24,424 nucleotides of DNA from Monoraphidium neglectum (taxonomy: Eukaryota > Chlorophyta > Chlorophyceae > Sphaeropleales > Selenastraceae). How positions within the stretch are numbered: the first letter of the stretch is position 1; every line of letters starts with the position of its first letter. Below the pieces are notes generated by a model. It made no database searches, was not told the DNA's origin, and was given only the letters and a program-made list of their open reading frames with translations. The translations under genes were made by a program, and so were the position numbers. Positions 1 to 10,296 of this stretch are shown one piece after another. Location of the stretch: contig NW_014013487.1 in the NCBI RefSeq assembly GCF_000611645.1, forward strand, positions 2,501 through 26,924. The letters run 5' to 3'.

Positions 1-2008
1 CCCATGCACCGCACCAGCCTGCTGCCGGAAGCTGACCAGTGCCCAGAGGCACAGCACAGCGCCGCAAGCGATGCCCGCTGCCGCTCGTCGCCAGCGCCTT
101 CTGGCACGCCGAGGGACGGCCCCTTCTATCAGCAGGCCTGGCGCAAGCAGGGCAGGACTGCTGTTGGAGGATCGCATTGTTCTCTGCGATGTTTTCTACC
201 GAAGAAATGTCGACATCCAACACTGACAATTTCGAAGAGTTTCGCCACTGCGATTGTGAGCTTTGGGATGAGAAATCGCTTTGATATGCAAGAATTGACA
301 GATAAAATAGTTTGGCTTGTCCAATCGTTCATGAGTGACGGACGATTGACAGTGTCCATTGTCAGTCCAAGGTTGCAGCTGCAGGCGGCCCTGATTACGG
401 TATGCTCGAGCCAGCAAGGGGAGGCGACCCCGACTTGATTGCTGCTGCACCGTCACATGAGGTTCCTCATGCCTGCAGGGGTCCCAGCGGTATGATGGAC
501 GTTTGCGTACCGATCGATTCACTGTTGGGCCCTCACCAGCGCATGGCGGCGCTACAGTTAGATACAGCTGATTGTGAGGGCCCGCCCAAACCCTGCTGAC
601 AACATCTCATGGTGTTCTACTATGATAGCTGATGCCACTGACTTGATCACAGATGGCAATTGCTTTACAACCGCCAATGGTCAGCTACATAAGGCAAGCT
701 CTGAATAAGGTCAGAAAACTTGCCCTGCTCACACTGTTGCGTTGGGCGTCGCACATTCAGTCGCTCTGGCAAAGCGGCACGCGCGTGGCGCCGTCCAGTC
801 AAACGGCCGGCAACCCACGGTTAACAGCACATAGTTGAATACACAGATGCTAACACATCAGGATTAACCAGCAGTAAGTGAGTGTGCGCGGGGTGCGGCA
901 CGCTCTGCGCAGGGTGAAAACTGGGCCGTCGGCAAAGAAAACGCCAGCCCAAAGTGGCGACGGCGGTGAGCCCGCGCGATTGCGGCGGGTGGGGCTGGGG
1001 GCAGGCGGCCCAAAATGGACGGCCGCCTACCCAGCCCGGCCTTCTCATGCGAGAGCACATGAAAGGCCCTAACAAGGGGAGAGTAGTGGGGACGGGCGGG
1101 CTCGCCGTCTGCACTTTCAGAGGGGCGCTGGATGGGGCGTCGGAGAGCAGGCGCCGCACAGTGCTTGATAAGCCGCGTACCGATGGATGCGGTTGGGGGT
1201 GTGTAGCTGGCCATCTGGCCCAGCTGCAGCAGGATCCATGGCTCCTGGCAGAGAAAAGAGAGTATATGTGTTTGCCGTTGACGGCCACACGGCGAAGGCC
1301 CATACATGCGTGCGTGCACCGCGTCGTGAGCCCCGGGCCACAGCAGCCGCTTGCGCGGCGGGCGGCGGTGAGTGTGCTCTCGCCCCTCGTGACAGTGGCG
1401 CTGGGTGGAAAGGTCAGGAGGCAAGCGGCTGGCCTGGTTTGGGGTCACCGCAGCATCCTGTGCATCCAGCAGCACTTCACCACTAAACTCTAACGACAGT
1501 CGGCATGCAATGCGGCACCTAATTGCGGCCGCTGGCGTGCGTGCAGCTGGCGCAATGACGCGCCAGAATGCTCTTCGCTCAGTGACAGTGACATGACATG
1601 TGAAGGCCACTCAGGCAGGTGCTACACCGGCGGCATGCCGGCCGGCAGCAAGCCGCACATGCATGGGGGTGAGCCGTGCATGTGCAAACAGCCCAGCGTG
1701 GCCCCGCCCGGCGGCCCGCCAGCGCAAACGCCGGCCTGGCACAGCAGCAGCAAGGGAACTGCTGCCCGTGATGTACAACAAAAAATCTGCAACCTACTGT
1801 GCTGCCGCGGGGCGTCGGGCCCCGCTAGCTTGTGGGTTGATTGGCGCCGGCAGCGATAATGCTGGGGCGCGGGATAGTCTACATACACAGACACATGCGG
1901 TGCCGCCGGCCCCGGTCCCAGCAAACTGGTCGAGAGCCCCTGACCAGCACCGCAGTACAGAGAGGCAAAGCCCCGCGCCCGCGCGCGGCCGCCGCGCGGC
2001 TCGCGGCG
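1..2008. other. No supported gene
   Basis: Open frames here are overlapping, short or Ala/Arg/Pro-rich shadows. Roughly 200-700 is clearly less GC-rich than the rest. The stretch may be the 3' flank of the lipase and the edge of an upstream gene. No RNA gene or repeat array is seen. Confidence 0.5.
665..669 (-). terminator. Possible TGTAA poly(A) signal, lipase side
   Basis: The minus strand reads TGTAA, the usual chlorophyte poly(A) signal. If it serves the lipase, the 3' UTR would be about 1.3 kb, which is long. The pentamer also occurs by chance, so this is a weak call. Confidence 0.15.
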
Positions 2009-5000
2009 TCACCGCGCGGCCGCGGCGGCGCCTGCAGTCGCTGCTGCGAGGTGCGCGATCCGGTTGCGGTACGAGATCATGCGGTGGCCCGGGAATAGGC
2101 CCCCCAGTTCCCGCAGCCCCAGGGACTGCGGCCGCCGCGGATACAGGGCCAGAGGCCTGTCGGCCTGCCGCAGCCCATCGTGCGAGAGCACCCACTGGGA
2201 CCCGAGCGCGCACGTCCGAGGAACCGCGAGCGCGAGGAGTGCCGACCCAAAGATCTCCAGCCCGAGGGCCGCGGGCAGCACGCGCCCGAGGACGGGCCCC
2301 GGCGCGCCGCCGCGCGCGAACGAGGGTAGGAGGCGCGGCGCGGCGAGCGCAAGCGCGCGCAGGCCGCTGCGGAGGCTGCCCGAGAGCGCGCGCTGCGCCC
2401 AGATGCGGGCCACGCGGACCGCGGCCGCGGGGCCGCCGGCGGCGAGGCGGGCTTGCAGCGACAGCGCCGCCGCGGAGGGCTGCAGGAGGGCGCCTTGCAG
2501 TCGTGGGTGCAGCACCAGGCCTGCCCACTTCGCGTCCATGCTTAGCTGCTGCTGCCCCCACTGCTGCGGCGGCTGCTGCTGCTGCTGGTGTTGGCTGCTT
2601 GCCAGCTGGGCCGCCTGATGCGTGAACTGACGCTGCTGTTGCGGCTGCTGCTGCTGGCCTGGCCATGCATAAAAGCGGCGGCCGACGGTCAGCTGTGCCC
2701 CACCGGTCTGCAAAGAGTGCGCGTGCCGCCGGCCTTGCGCCGCTGCGGCAGCCGCCGCCGCCGCCGCCACTGTGGCCGCTGCAATCGCTGGGTTGGAGTG
2801 CGGTACCGGCTGCGGGTGCGGGTGGGGGACGGCGGTGTCTGATTCGTCCTCGCCGTTCTCTTCCCGCAGCCATGCCGCAGCTGCCGCCTCTGCCTGATCA
2901 AGGACCAGCATCTGCACCGGCAGCAGCAGCTTGGAAGCTTCCTCGGCCGCCGCCGCCGTTGCGGCCGCCGCCCGCGCGCCGCGAGGCGCGTCGGGCTCGC
3001 GCTGGGGCGCCGCGTCCGCACTGCTGCGGCCGCCGGCGCCGGCGCCAGCGCCAATGCTGCTGGCGGCGTCGCTGCTGCTGCTCGAGACGGCGGGGGCGGA
3101 GAAGAAGCGCTCTGTCGCTGCGACTGCATTGGCGCGCAGCAGGCGGTTCACCACAGGCACCACCGGGTCCTCTGCAGGGGAGTGCAAAAGGGGCGGTGCC
3201 GAGAGAGAGCAGAGGCGTGATTGACGAGCACGGCGCAGCAGGCGAAAGCGCGTGCGCCCAGTCGGCACGAAAGCGCGTACGCCCAGAGGCACTGCGGAGA
3301 CGGCCCCGTCACTTCAGAGGCGCGGCGGCGCTGGCTGGCCATCACTCGGGACATGATAGCTGCCAGCGCGATTCGCAGCTGAAGCTTCGGCGCCCACCTG
3401 GCAGCACGTAGTTCTGAATGTGCCGGTCCCACCCCGCCGCGGCGACCTCGGCTGCGAGCGCATCGTTGGCGCACGGCGGCGCGGCAAAGCTTATGCACCT
3501 GACCTCCGCCCCCCGCTCGCCGCCGGGGCCGCCGCTGCTGTCCCCGCCGCCGCCGCCGCCGCCGCCGGCAGCGCCGGCAGTGTCGGCTGTGCTCTCCCGA
3601 AGCAGGGTGATTGTGCCGAGGGCCGCGACCGCGCCGCCCAACGAGTGGCCGCAGAGCACAAGCCGCTTGCCCGCCGCGCGCGCCGCGTCGCGCAACTCCA
3701 GCAGCGGCAGCGCCATGGATCGCCGCCGGAACCCGCCGTGCGCGGAGGGGTGCTGCAGAGGCGGGGCGAGGGGGGAGCAGGCAGGGTGCAAACGTTGGCT
3801 GACGCGGTGGGACTCGATTGGCGGCGGCACCCGGCGCAGATGCGAGAGCAACGGCCGTGCGGAGGGGCCCAGCTGCAGGCCGGTTCCGCACATGCTGCCG
3901 CTCGGGCGGTGCCGTACATACAAGCTCGGAGAACCGGCCCTCACCTGCCGCGCGCGCTCGCCCTGTGCCGCTCGGCGCCACAGGGGCGCATGCCGCACGC
4001 TCAGGTTTGAGAGCCAGTCCCCCAGCTGGCTGGTCCCTTGAAAAGCTACGTACAGCGCGCCGGGCCCTTGGCTCACGACGTACCTGCCCAAGGGGAGTTA
4101 TTGCTGGATGTTGATAATTGAATCACGGATCATTCAGGGTTGCTGCGGCCTGGTCACTCCCCATAGCTCCACGCCCGTGGCGTCGGCCCTGGCGCCTCGC
4201 GGGCTGCCCGCCCCTGTCAAATCCCTTGCATTCTGCTGTCCAGCTGGGGATTCATCGGCAGCTGAGCGAATTCACACTCACTTTTGGTCTCCTGCAGAGT
4301 GGACGGAAAGCTCTCCGATGGCCGCCTGGGACAGCAGCGCCCTGACTGAGTCGACGTGCTTGAGCAGCTCGTGCGTTTGAAAGTGGGTGCGGTAGGCAGC
4401 CTCGCACAGCAGTGCCGCCGCATGAAGGTCTTCATCCTGTTAATGAATGATTTGAGTGGAATTTGAGCACGGGGCAGCGTCTGAAAGGGGGCGGGCGGGC
4501 GCTGGCGCCGGGGACGGCGGGCATCATGCAATGGCACTGGGGCCGTTGTGCAGGGCATCGGCGCTGAGCGGCACGGGTCGCGCTAGGGTGCTCACCATCG
4601 TGGTGATTGTTTCCATCTTTACAACGTGAAATATGCCGGCCAAGAAATGGAGAGATTGCGGGGCGACGGAGACCGGGACGCCGTTGTGGGTTTGAATTCT
4701 ATCCCTTGCCGCGTGCAGTCATCCCCCTCGTGTAAGGGCGATGAAGGCCGTGTGAAGAGGGCCCTTAGCAGCGCGATACGTACAACTCACTAATTTACTC
4801 CCACATACCTTAAGAAAGAATCCTTCCGAGTAGGCGGCTGTGAGCACAGACCCGCTCTGCCAGTGTCAACGACAGATGTTCTGCAGAACGCATGGTGGCT
4901 CGTACCTCAAGGTGCATCATAACAGGCATGAGGATGTCTACGGTTCTAGTCGTGAACAATCGGGCGGGAGTTGCCACAGAAGCCAGTGCAGCAGCTCGCT

Positions 5001-5212
5001 GGCTGGGGTGCAGATGCTGCTGCAGCACGTGCAAAGCGCAATCTCCGCAGATACGCAGGCAATGGCAGCAACTGAGACCTGAGGAAGCCTGTCAGTATGA
5101 TTCCATCTGTTCTGGCCTTGCCTTTGCCTATGCCACGACAGAGCTCTGCCTGACAACCGGATCCGGGCTACCCCTGCGCCGCTCTCGCTCACGTGGCTGC
5201 AGCTGCTACCAT
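2009..5212 (-). CDS. Class 3 lipase (alpha/beta hydrolase), six exons
   Basis: Predicted lipase of the Lipase_3 family, which hydrolyses acylglycerols or membrane glycerolipids. Exons (minus): 5212-5193, 5071-4906, 4436-4282, 4083-3945, 3752-3398, 3171-2009. Every intron is GT-AG and the joined frame encodes 665 residues. The family signature is clear. YVAFQGTSQLGDW (125-137) matches the oxyanion/lid strand. LVLCGHSLGG holds the nucleophile Ser197. LPEDPVVPVVN gives Asp280. FPGHRMISY near the C-terminus gives His641. Between Asp280 and His641 lies a roughly 360-residue Ala/Gln/Pro-rich insert with poly-Q and poly-A runs, far longer than in typical family members. The last four exons are well supported. 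The second exon is fair, because it joins VMMHLE to DEDLHAAALLCEAAYR in phase. The 20-nt first exon (MVAAAAT) is inferred from a TATA box upstream, a GTGAGC donor and phase. Substrate and location cannot be read from the sequence. Confidence 0.85.
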
Positions 5213-5302
5213 TGCCACGGCTTGCGCCAGCCTGTACCTGCCGCACCCTGCAGCGGGTACAGTTGCCGCTAAATCACCTAATCTCAGGGACAGCCTTGAC
5301 CT

Positions 5303-5310
5303 ATTTTATA
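5303..5310 (-). promoter_or_regulatory. TATA box of the lipase gene
   Basis: The minus strand reads TATAAAAT here, about 90 bases upstream of the proposed lipase ATG at 5212. It is one of few canonical TATA boxes in this GC-rich window, and its position and orientation fit the lipase. The ATG it points to (GCAATGG context) opens the short first exon, so the two calls support each other. Transcription would start near 5275; no expression evidence is available. Confidence 0.45.
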
Positions 5311-5625
5311 TGTCAGGGCTCGCATGCCATCAGTCCCAGCAGGGCCATGCGCTAGGCTGGTCTTGCTGGGTCGGACATAGCATTGTGCGTTGGCCTGCCC
5401 TGTCCTGCCCTGTGGGTGAAAGAACAGAGCCCGGTCTATCAGGCCAGGTATCTCTCCCCTCCTGGAGCCTCGGGCGCCGACTGCCGAACAAAGGGATGTG
5501 CTGCCGTATTGCTTTGACCTGCATTTGCTGACCTTTACGCACAGAGTATGACCACACAACATTCAGCTGGACTGGGCTACCTTGCATGCCCCTGGTACGA
5601 TTGACCCCAAATATGCAAGGACTGC

Positions 5626-5630
5626 TTACA
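5626..5630 (-). terminator. Possible TGTAA poly(A) signal of the DUF506 gene
   Basis: TGTAA on the minus strand, about 480 bases after the DUF506 stop codon and about 320 bases before the lipase TATA box. That spacing is what two tandem minus-strand genes would need. It is a short motif without experimental support. Confidence 0.35.
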
Positions 5631-6107
5631 CTATACCAGGTGCCATGAAAGGCTGTTTTGGGCTGGCTGTGCGGGCGCATCCTGAGCGCTGCAATGGGCA
5701 GCAAGCCGCGTAGCAAGTAGGGAGCGAGGAAAGCAAGGGGGGGCACGCATTCTGCTTCAAAATCACCTTTCTCTCTCAGAGGAGGTTTTGTGGGCGCGCG
5801 CAGCAAGCAGCACTGTTGGTCATATCGTTGGTCTAGCAGGAGGGCGGGCGCCAACGGGATGTAAAGAGGATGACGGGGCGGAGTGTGGGCGTACAGACGC
5901 TGCATGATGAAGTGAGGGGGCCGGGCGGCCTGTGCAACAAGTTTGGTTGAGGTTGCCAAAACCGGCTCTAACCTAAACAGCGGGGAGCTGGGCTCTCAAG
6001 GTCGTCTTCTGTTTCCGGTTCCCTGTCGCACTGGCCTCCTGCGCGGCGGCTGCACGTGCCGTGCGCTCGCAGCACGGCGGCGGGGCGCGCCGCTGCAGAA
6101 CAAGCGG

Positions 6108-7958
6108 TCACATCGCGGCCGCCGTCATGCGCGGCGGCGCCCCGGCGGCGGCGCCGACATGGAAGCCGTGGACGACGCGCGCGGGTGCCTGTTGGCGCAG
6201 CGGCTGCTGCTGCTGCTGCACCGCCGCCGCGTGCGCCGCGCCGGCCAGGCGCAGGCGCGCCATGGCGCCCTCTGCAGCCTCGCGCGCGGCGGCGAGCGCC
6301 ATGCGCGCCGCATCCTCACTGTTGAGGCGCGCCAGGGGTGACGCCGGCGGCGTCACCGGGGTGTCCGTGAACTTCGGCGGGAACCAACGGGCGGTCATGG
6401 CCGTGTAGCTTCGCCACGGGGGCGTCGTCATGCCCTTCGGGTAGGGAACGGAAGTTGAGGGGTGCATGTGAGTCATGGATGATGTCACCATGACGAGAGG
6501 AGCACTGTCGCTGGCGCGGCCGCGTGCATGGCGGACCATATCGCCGGGTTGTGCGCATGCCATGCAACGATGAACCCAAAACCTGCGACTTATGCACAGC
6601 GCTCAACAGGGCCTCACCTGTGCTGCGTATGACCGCTCGGCCTGTGCAGTGAGCAGGGCCACCAGCCGCCTCAGAGAGGACGCCTCCCCCACAAAAACCT
6701 CCGGCAGGGCCTCCACGATGCGGGCGTAGCCGCGGGTTGCGTGCGCGATGGTGAAGACGTCCTTGAAGCAGGGGTCGATGATGAAGCCTGCAGATTTTAG
6801 GGTTGTTTGGGGGTGCACAGTGCGCCCGGGTCAGCAGCCAGCAGGGGTGCAAAGATCGCCACGGCAGCTGCAGCTCATGCACCAATGTCCCCCGCCCATG
6901 CGCACTACTGGTGGTTGCCCGAGCAGCGCGCCCCGCAGGCTCGCGGCAACTCACCCTCTGCGTCGCCGCTGCTGTCGCCCTTCACGACAATGAAGCGCCC
7001 GCGCAGCACAAACGACTGCTTGCCCACGCCCCGGCCCACCCGCGCCGCCGGCGGCAGCGCCGCCGCTGCGGCCGCGTCCGCAGCCGCCGCCGCGCCGCCG
7101 GCCGCCGCGGAAGATCGGTCATGCTGGCTGGGAGAGCGGACTGCCACACGCGCCCCTGCGCCTTCCAAGAGCTCAGCCAGATCCTCTGCCAGCTCATCCA
7201 GTCCGTCCCCGAGCTGCGGCTGCTGCGGCTGCTGCTGCTGCCGCGGCGGGAGCAGCTCGTCCACAGCCCGCCTCAGCGCGCGCAGCGCGCGGCGGCCGGC
7301 GGGCGGGGCGGCGGGGTCCTCGATTGCCTCCTTAATGTCGATGATCGTCGCCTCAATTGCCAGATCGCGGCCTTGCCACTGGTCGGCTGATGTAGTCTGC
7401 GCCACCTACACGAGGGCGAGAAGAAGGGCGATTGTGTGCTGGGTCAGGTGGGGCCACCGTCGCGCGGCGCACGCGGCGCACGCGCGTACGTGTGTCATGC
7501 GGGCGGGCCGCGGGGCGGTCACAGGACGCAGCGGTGCGCCCTGCGAGGTAGCAGTCACCGCAGCTGCCTGCCCGTGTGAGCGCAGCTGCCGCCTTGGGCC
7601 AACTGCCGTCATGCTGACCTCCTCAAGTGAGAAGAGCATCTCGGAAGCCATAAGTGCCACCAGACCCAGTGGATCGTCGATCGTGGGGTGCACCTGCGAG
7701 GAGAGTGAGGGGCGGGAAAACGTGAGGCTTCAGCTGTGCGCACGCCTGGCGTGGGCGAACAGGATGCCGCCGGTACATTCCCGCTGACATGTCCCCGCAG
7801 CATCACGGCGCCGGTGGCCCGCTTTGCCCGCCAAGCAAGCTCATTTGCAAGCTGACCAATGAGCAAGCGGATGGCCGGGCTGCTGCTGCCGCGGAAGGGC
7901 CAGGCTGGGTCGATTGCGGGGCGGCGGCCAGAGGAGTGCGACCAAAGAGCAACATCAT
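6108..7958 (-). CDS. DUF506 family (PDDEXK-like) protein, five exons
   Basis: Exons (minus): 7958-7857, 7693-7619, 7405-6955, 6787-6618, 6434-6108. They join in frame to 374 residues. The plant-type DUF506 (PF04720, PDDEXK-like family of unknown function) core is visible. GFIIDPCFKDVFTIAHAT (210-227) is followed by GYARIVEALPEVFVG, where land-plant members have a DFRSEFEIARPT-like stretch and an LP.VFVG motif. Across the next junction comes GMTTPPWRSYTAMTARWFPP (267-286), matching the family's PPWR...YM.AKW block. The phase-1 junction that completes G210 and the phase-0 junction before G267 both restore these motifs. The first two introns both begin GTCAGC, an uncommon donor, so residues 1-59 are less sure. 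Linkers and the C-terminus are Ala/Gln-rich. The biochemical role is unknown; some land-plant members are implicated in root-hair growth control, which says nothing firm about an alga. Confidence 0.8.
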
Positions 7959-8010
7959 GCCCACCCACCTGCAGGTGTCAAGGCTGCCGGCGGGCAAATG
8001 GGTACGTTTG

Positions 8011-8018
8011 AATTTATA
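8011..8018 (-). promoter_or_regulatory. TATA box of the DUF506 gene
   Basis: TATAAATT on the minus strand, 53-60 bases upstream of the first ATG pair (7958 and 7955) of the DUF506 model. Initiation about 30 bases downstream would leave a very short 5' UTR. The placement supports 7958 as the start of the gene. Confidence 0.45.
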
Positions 8019-8223
8019 ATCAGCGATCCTCGGTCGACTATCCAGATAACGGGCGCCGAGCGTGTGCCGAGCCTGAACCGTGCACACGGCAAGCGTGTGC
8101 GATGCGTTTCGCGAATGGTATGATGTTGTGGTATGTAATCAGATTTTGCGTGTGTCTACTGCCAAATCCAAATGTTTAGGGACCTGGGAAAGTATGGGTT
8201 GGGGACATCACATGAGGGGTTGG

Positions 8224-8427
8224 TCAAAGCCCCTCCCACGAGACGACTCTCCGACGAGGCCGGTAGCGGCTGCAAACAGTCCTGTCTGTGTGCAGGTCAT
8301 ACAGAGCTTGTGGAGCCATATATGTGTGACTCCTATACAAATTATACACGTCTGACACCGCATAAGGGCCATCGGTGCGTGCACAAGGCCGCCGGGCGTC
8401 CAATGCTGCCGGCCTGCCTCTTACCAT
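8224..8427 (-). CDS. Unclassified 67-aa ORF
   Basis: ATG-to-stop frame with a Tyr-rich centre (PYAVSDVYNLYRSHTYMAPQ) in an AT-richer patch. There is no recognised domain. The ATG itself is followed by GTAAGAG, a splice-donor-like sequence, so the frame may not be used as drawn. Confidence 0.15.
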   Translation of the reverse strand: MVRGRPAALDARRPCARTDGPYAVSDVYNLYRSHTYMAPQALYDLHTDRTVCSRYRPRRRVVSWEGL

Positions 8428-8583
8428 CGCCACGGCCACGGGCGTGATGACTCAGGGCGTGTGGATGGGGTCACCCCCTAACGAATTTCTCTAGATTATG
8501 AAACTCTGGAAGACATTGCACATAGAAGGATCATAACTAGCTGCCATATGCAAAGGTCTTACTGCGACAACAACTAGAACAAG

Positions 8584-9324
8584 TCAGCCCCCAAGACCAA
8601 AAACTGCCCGCTGCTGGTTTGGAAACGACTGGGACGGTTTCGTGTAATTTATAAAACGTTTTAGCTCGAGGTTGGCACGTCGGCAAGCCGTGGAACCGCC
8701 TTTGCCAAGCCTCACCTGCTGGCATAGCACAACACTGTTTTGGTTCTGAATCCAACAGGTTCCACACACGTGTGTTTGAAAACCTGCAAAATCGCCCACT
8801 TTGGCATGGTTGTCTCTGATCACAAGCAGGGGGATTGCATCAGGTCGGGGCAGGCGCCTGCCGGGGTTGATAAATGATGGGTCTGCGCTTGAGTCTGGCG
8901 GCTGGCAGCCGCCGCCGAAGGTCTGGCGTCTGAACCCACGCCAAAAGCAAGTAACGGCAGCCCAACAAACACCCCTGAACAGATGGTTATAGTTACAGGG
9001 CTGTTGGGCGGCGGGCGAGAGAGCAAAGGCCATTCCACTACCGGTATCATTGGGCAGCCCCTGGTGTTTGGCCTCCAACATCAATGCCCCTGTATTTCTG
9101 CCTAAGCCACACTGCTGGGCGCAAGGCGCGGGCTGTTCTGCGGCCCCGCATGATGGAAAACGGCATGCTTGTGCAAACTTTGGCTTGAATATGAACAGGC
9201 GGGCGCAATGCGCCCATCCTTGCTGCGGCTGCTGCTGGGCGGTCCGCGCGTTCTTTGGAAGCCGGGCGGAAGGCGGGCAGCGTGGCACCGCACCCATACT
9301 CGCTGCAGTAGTTCCCACCTGCAC
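8584..9324 (-). CDS. Unclassified 246-aa open frame
   Basis: Long uninterrupted frame in a region less GC-rich than the surrounding genes, where chance ORFs of this length are less expected. It includes PLLVIRDNHAKVGDFAGF and several Cys residues. Possible splice signals lie inside it: TTTTGCAG before 8791 and CAG|GTGAGG near 8723. It overlaps part of the 9047-9529 frame, so at most one is coding there. The bound at 9324 is not an ATG. No family is recognised. Confidence 0.2.
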   Translation of the reverse strand: MQVGTTAASMGAVPRCPPSARLPKNARTAQQQPQQGWAHCARLFIFKPKFAQACRFPSCGAAEQPAPCAQQCGLGRNTGALMLEAKHQGLPNDTGSGMAFALSPAAQQPCNYNHLFRGVCWAAVTCFWRGFRRQTFGGGCQPPDSSADPSFINPGRRLPRPDAIPLLVIRDNHAKVGDFAGFQTHVCGTCWIQNQNSVVLCQQVRLGKGGSTACRRANLELKRFINYTKPSQSFPNQQRAVFGLGG

Positions 9325-9529
9325 CCCCTTTCACGCTAAGAGGCCAGAATCTGGCCTTGTTGGCGTCGAACATGATGGTTCTGCTGCTAGTGGCCGTTAC
9401 TCCAGCCAGCCCTCTCGACTGGGCCGCGACGATGAGCCAGGCGCTCCTTTTGCCGAGCGCCGCCACCGAGAGCGGGGACAATACGTTGGCATCCCAAATC
9501 GCCTGCGCGGCCTCGGCGACCAGTGGCAT
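9047..9529 (-). CDS. Unclassified 160-aa ORF
   Basis: ATG-started open frame in the long gap between the DUF506 and bZIP genes. The first part (MPLVAEAAQAIWDANVLSP...) reads like a normal protein. A potential splice donor (GCAG|GTGGGA) falls after residue 73, so the rest may be intron. No domain, signal peptide or membrane segment is recognised. It overlaps open frames on the plus strand and may be a chance ORF. Confidence 0.2.
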   Translation of the reverse strand: MPLVAEAAQAIWDANVLSPLSVAALGKRSAWLIVAAQSRGLAGVTATSSRTIMFDANKARFWPLSVKGGAGGNYCSEYGCGATLPAFRPASKERADRPAAAAARMGALRPPVHIQAKVCTSMPFSIMRGRRTARALRPAVWLRQKYRGIDVGGQTPGAAQ

Positions 9530-9586
9530 CAGTCACAGAGGCGGCGGCAGCTTTAGCAGGCTGGGCAGTGGGCTTGGCGCTAGAGC

Positions 9587-9853
9587 ATGGCATCCCTTGC
9601 AGCCGCTGTGTCGCAGTGGGACGCCATCGCGCTGCGAGACGTTGAGGTGGCGCAGCAACATCAGCAGCCTGTTGATGATGTTGTGCATGAATTAGCTGGT
9701 CGGCTGGTACAGTGGGCTGACAACAAGGCAGCACTGACATCAAACAGCACGATGAATCGCCGTCACATGCCGCCCATCCAGCTCCTGTACGTGACGGTGA
9801 CGAATGCGTGCGCCAGGCACCCACCAGCCCACGAAATGGGCGACGCCACATGA
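9587..9853 (+). CDS. Unclassified 88-aa ORF
   Basis: Begins with ATG at 9587 and encodes a helix-prone, acidic stretch (RDVEVAQQHQQPVDDVVHEL) followed by a basic, Cys-poor tail. It lies about 440 bases upstream of the bZIP start on the same strand. It may be a small gene, an upstream exon or a chance ORF. No homologous family is recognised. Confidence 0.2.
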   Translation: MASLAAAVSQWDAIALRDVEVAQQHQQPVDDVVHELAGRLVQWADNKAALTSNSTMNRRHMPPIQLLYVTVTNACARHPPAHEMGDAT

Positions 9854-10296
9854 CGCCTACGATTATTCTTCGTACGTTTGTAGACGTCATGCGTGCGCAG
9901 CGCGTGTTTCGTGATCAGCATCCAGATCTGCGCGTCTGCCCAACATCACCCATCACAATGCAGAAAGTTTAGCTCTATAACTATTGTTGGTGCCTGCCTC
10001 GACGGGCCGCAACCCCTGGGCAAGGTCTGAAGCCCACCAACGTCCCCTAGGCCCGGTACCACGCAAAAAATAGGTGCGAGGAACGGATCCAAAAGTTCTA
10101 TTACTAGCCCTCCAGGGCTCTGGGCGGGCTTGTTGTGTCACTAGGAATGTCATTGGGGTGTGCGTTGATGCCTCTGCGTGGCTTTTGCCCAAATCAGCCC
10201 GTTCCTGGCGTATCCACTGGTTGGCGTATGCACTTGAACCCACCCTGCTGCCGCCGCTGCATTGTTGGCAGGCGAGTTACCCGAGCGTTGCGCGCG

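Larger units (their letters stand above)
8019..10296. other. Gene-poor gap between DUF506 and bZIP genes
   Basis: Holds only the weak ORFs listed separately. An AT-rich TATAAAA-like stretch (8650-8656), which also reads TATAAATT on the minus strand, has no clear gene attached. A weak TATAA (9976-9980) lies 320 bases upstream of the bZIP start and could belong to its promoter. Confidence 0.4.

Noticed and set aside
4..438. Possible gene end at the window start (a frame with GLLLEDRIVLCDVFYRR near 160-224)
   Set aside because: Protein-like for about 25 residues only, with no supported junction upstream; too short to call.
1600..2873. Long Ala/Arg/Pro-rich open frames on both strands (341 and 359 codons)
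   Set aside because: They are shadows of the last lipase exon and its flank; the lipase frame alone carries family motifs.
8080..8355. Plus-strand 91-codon frame upstream of the DUF506 TATA box
   Set aside because: It begins with a non-ATG codon, lies in an AT-richer patch, and conflicts with minus-strand frames; no family match.
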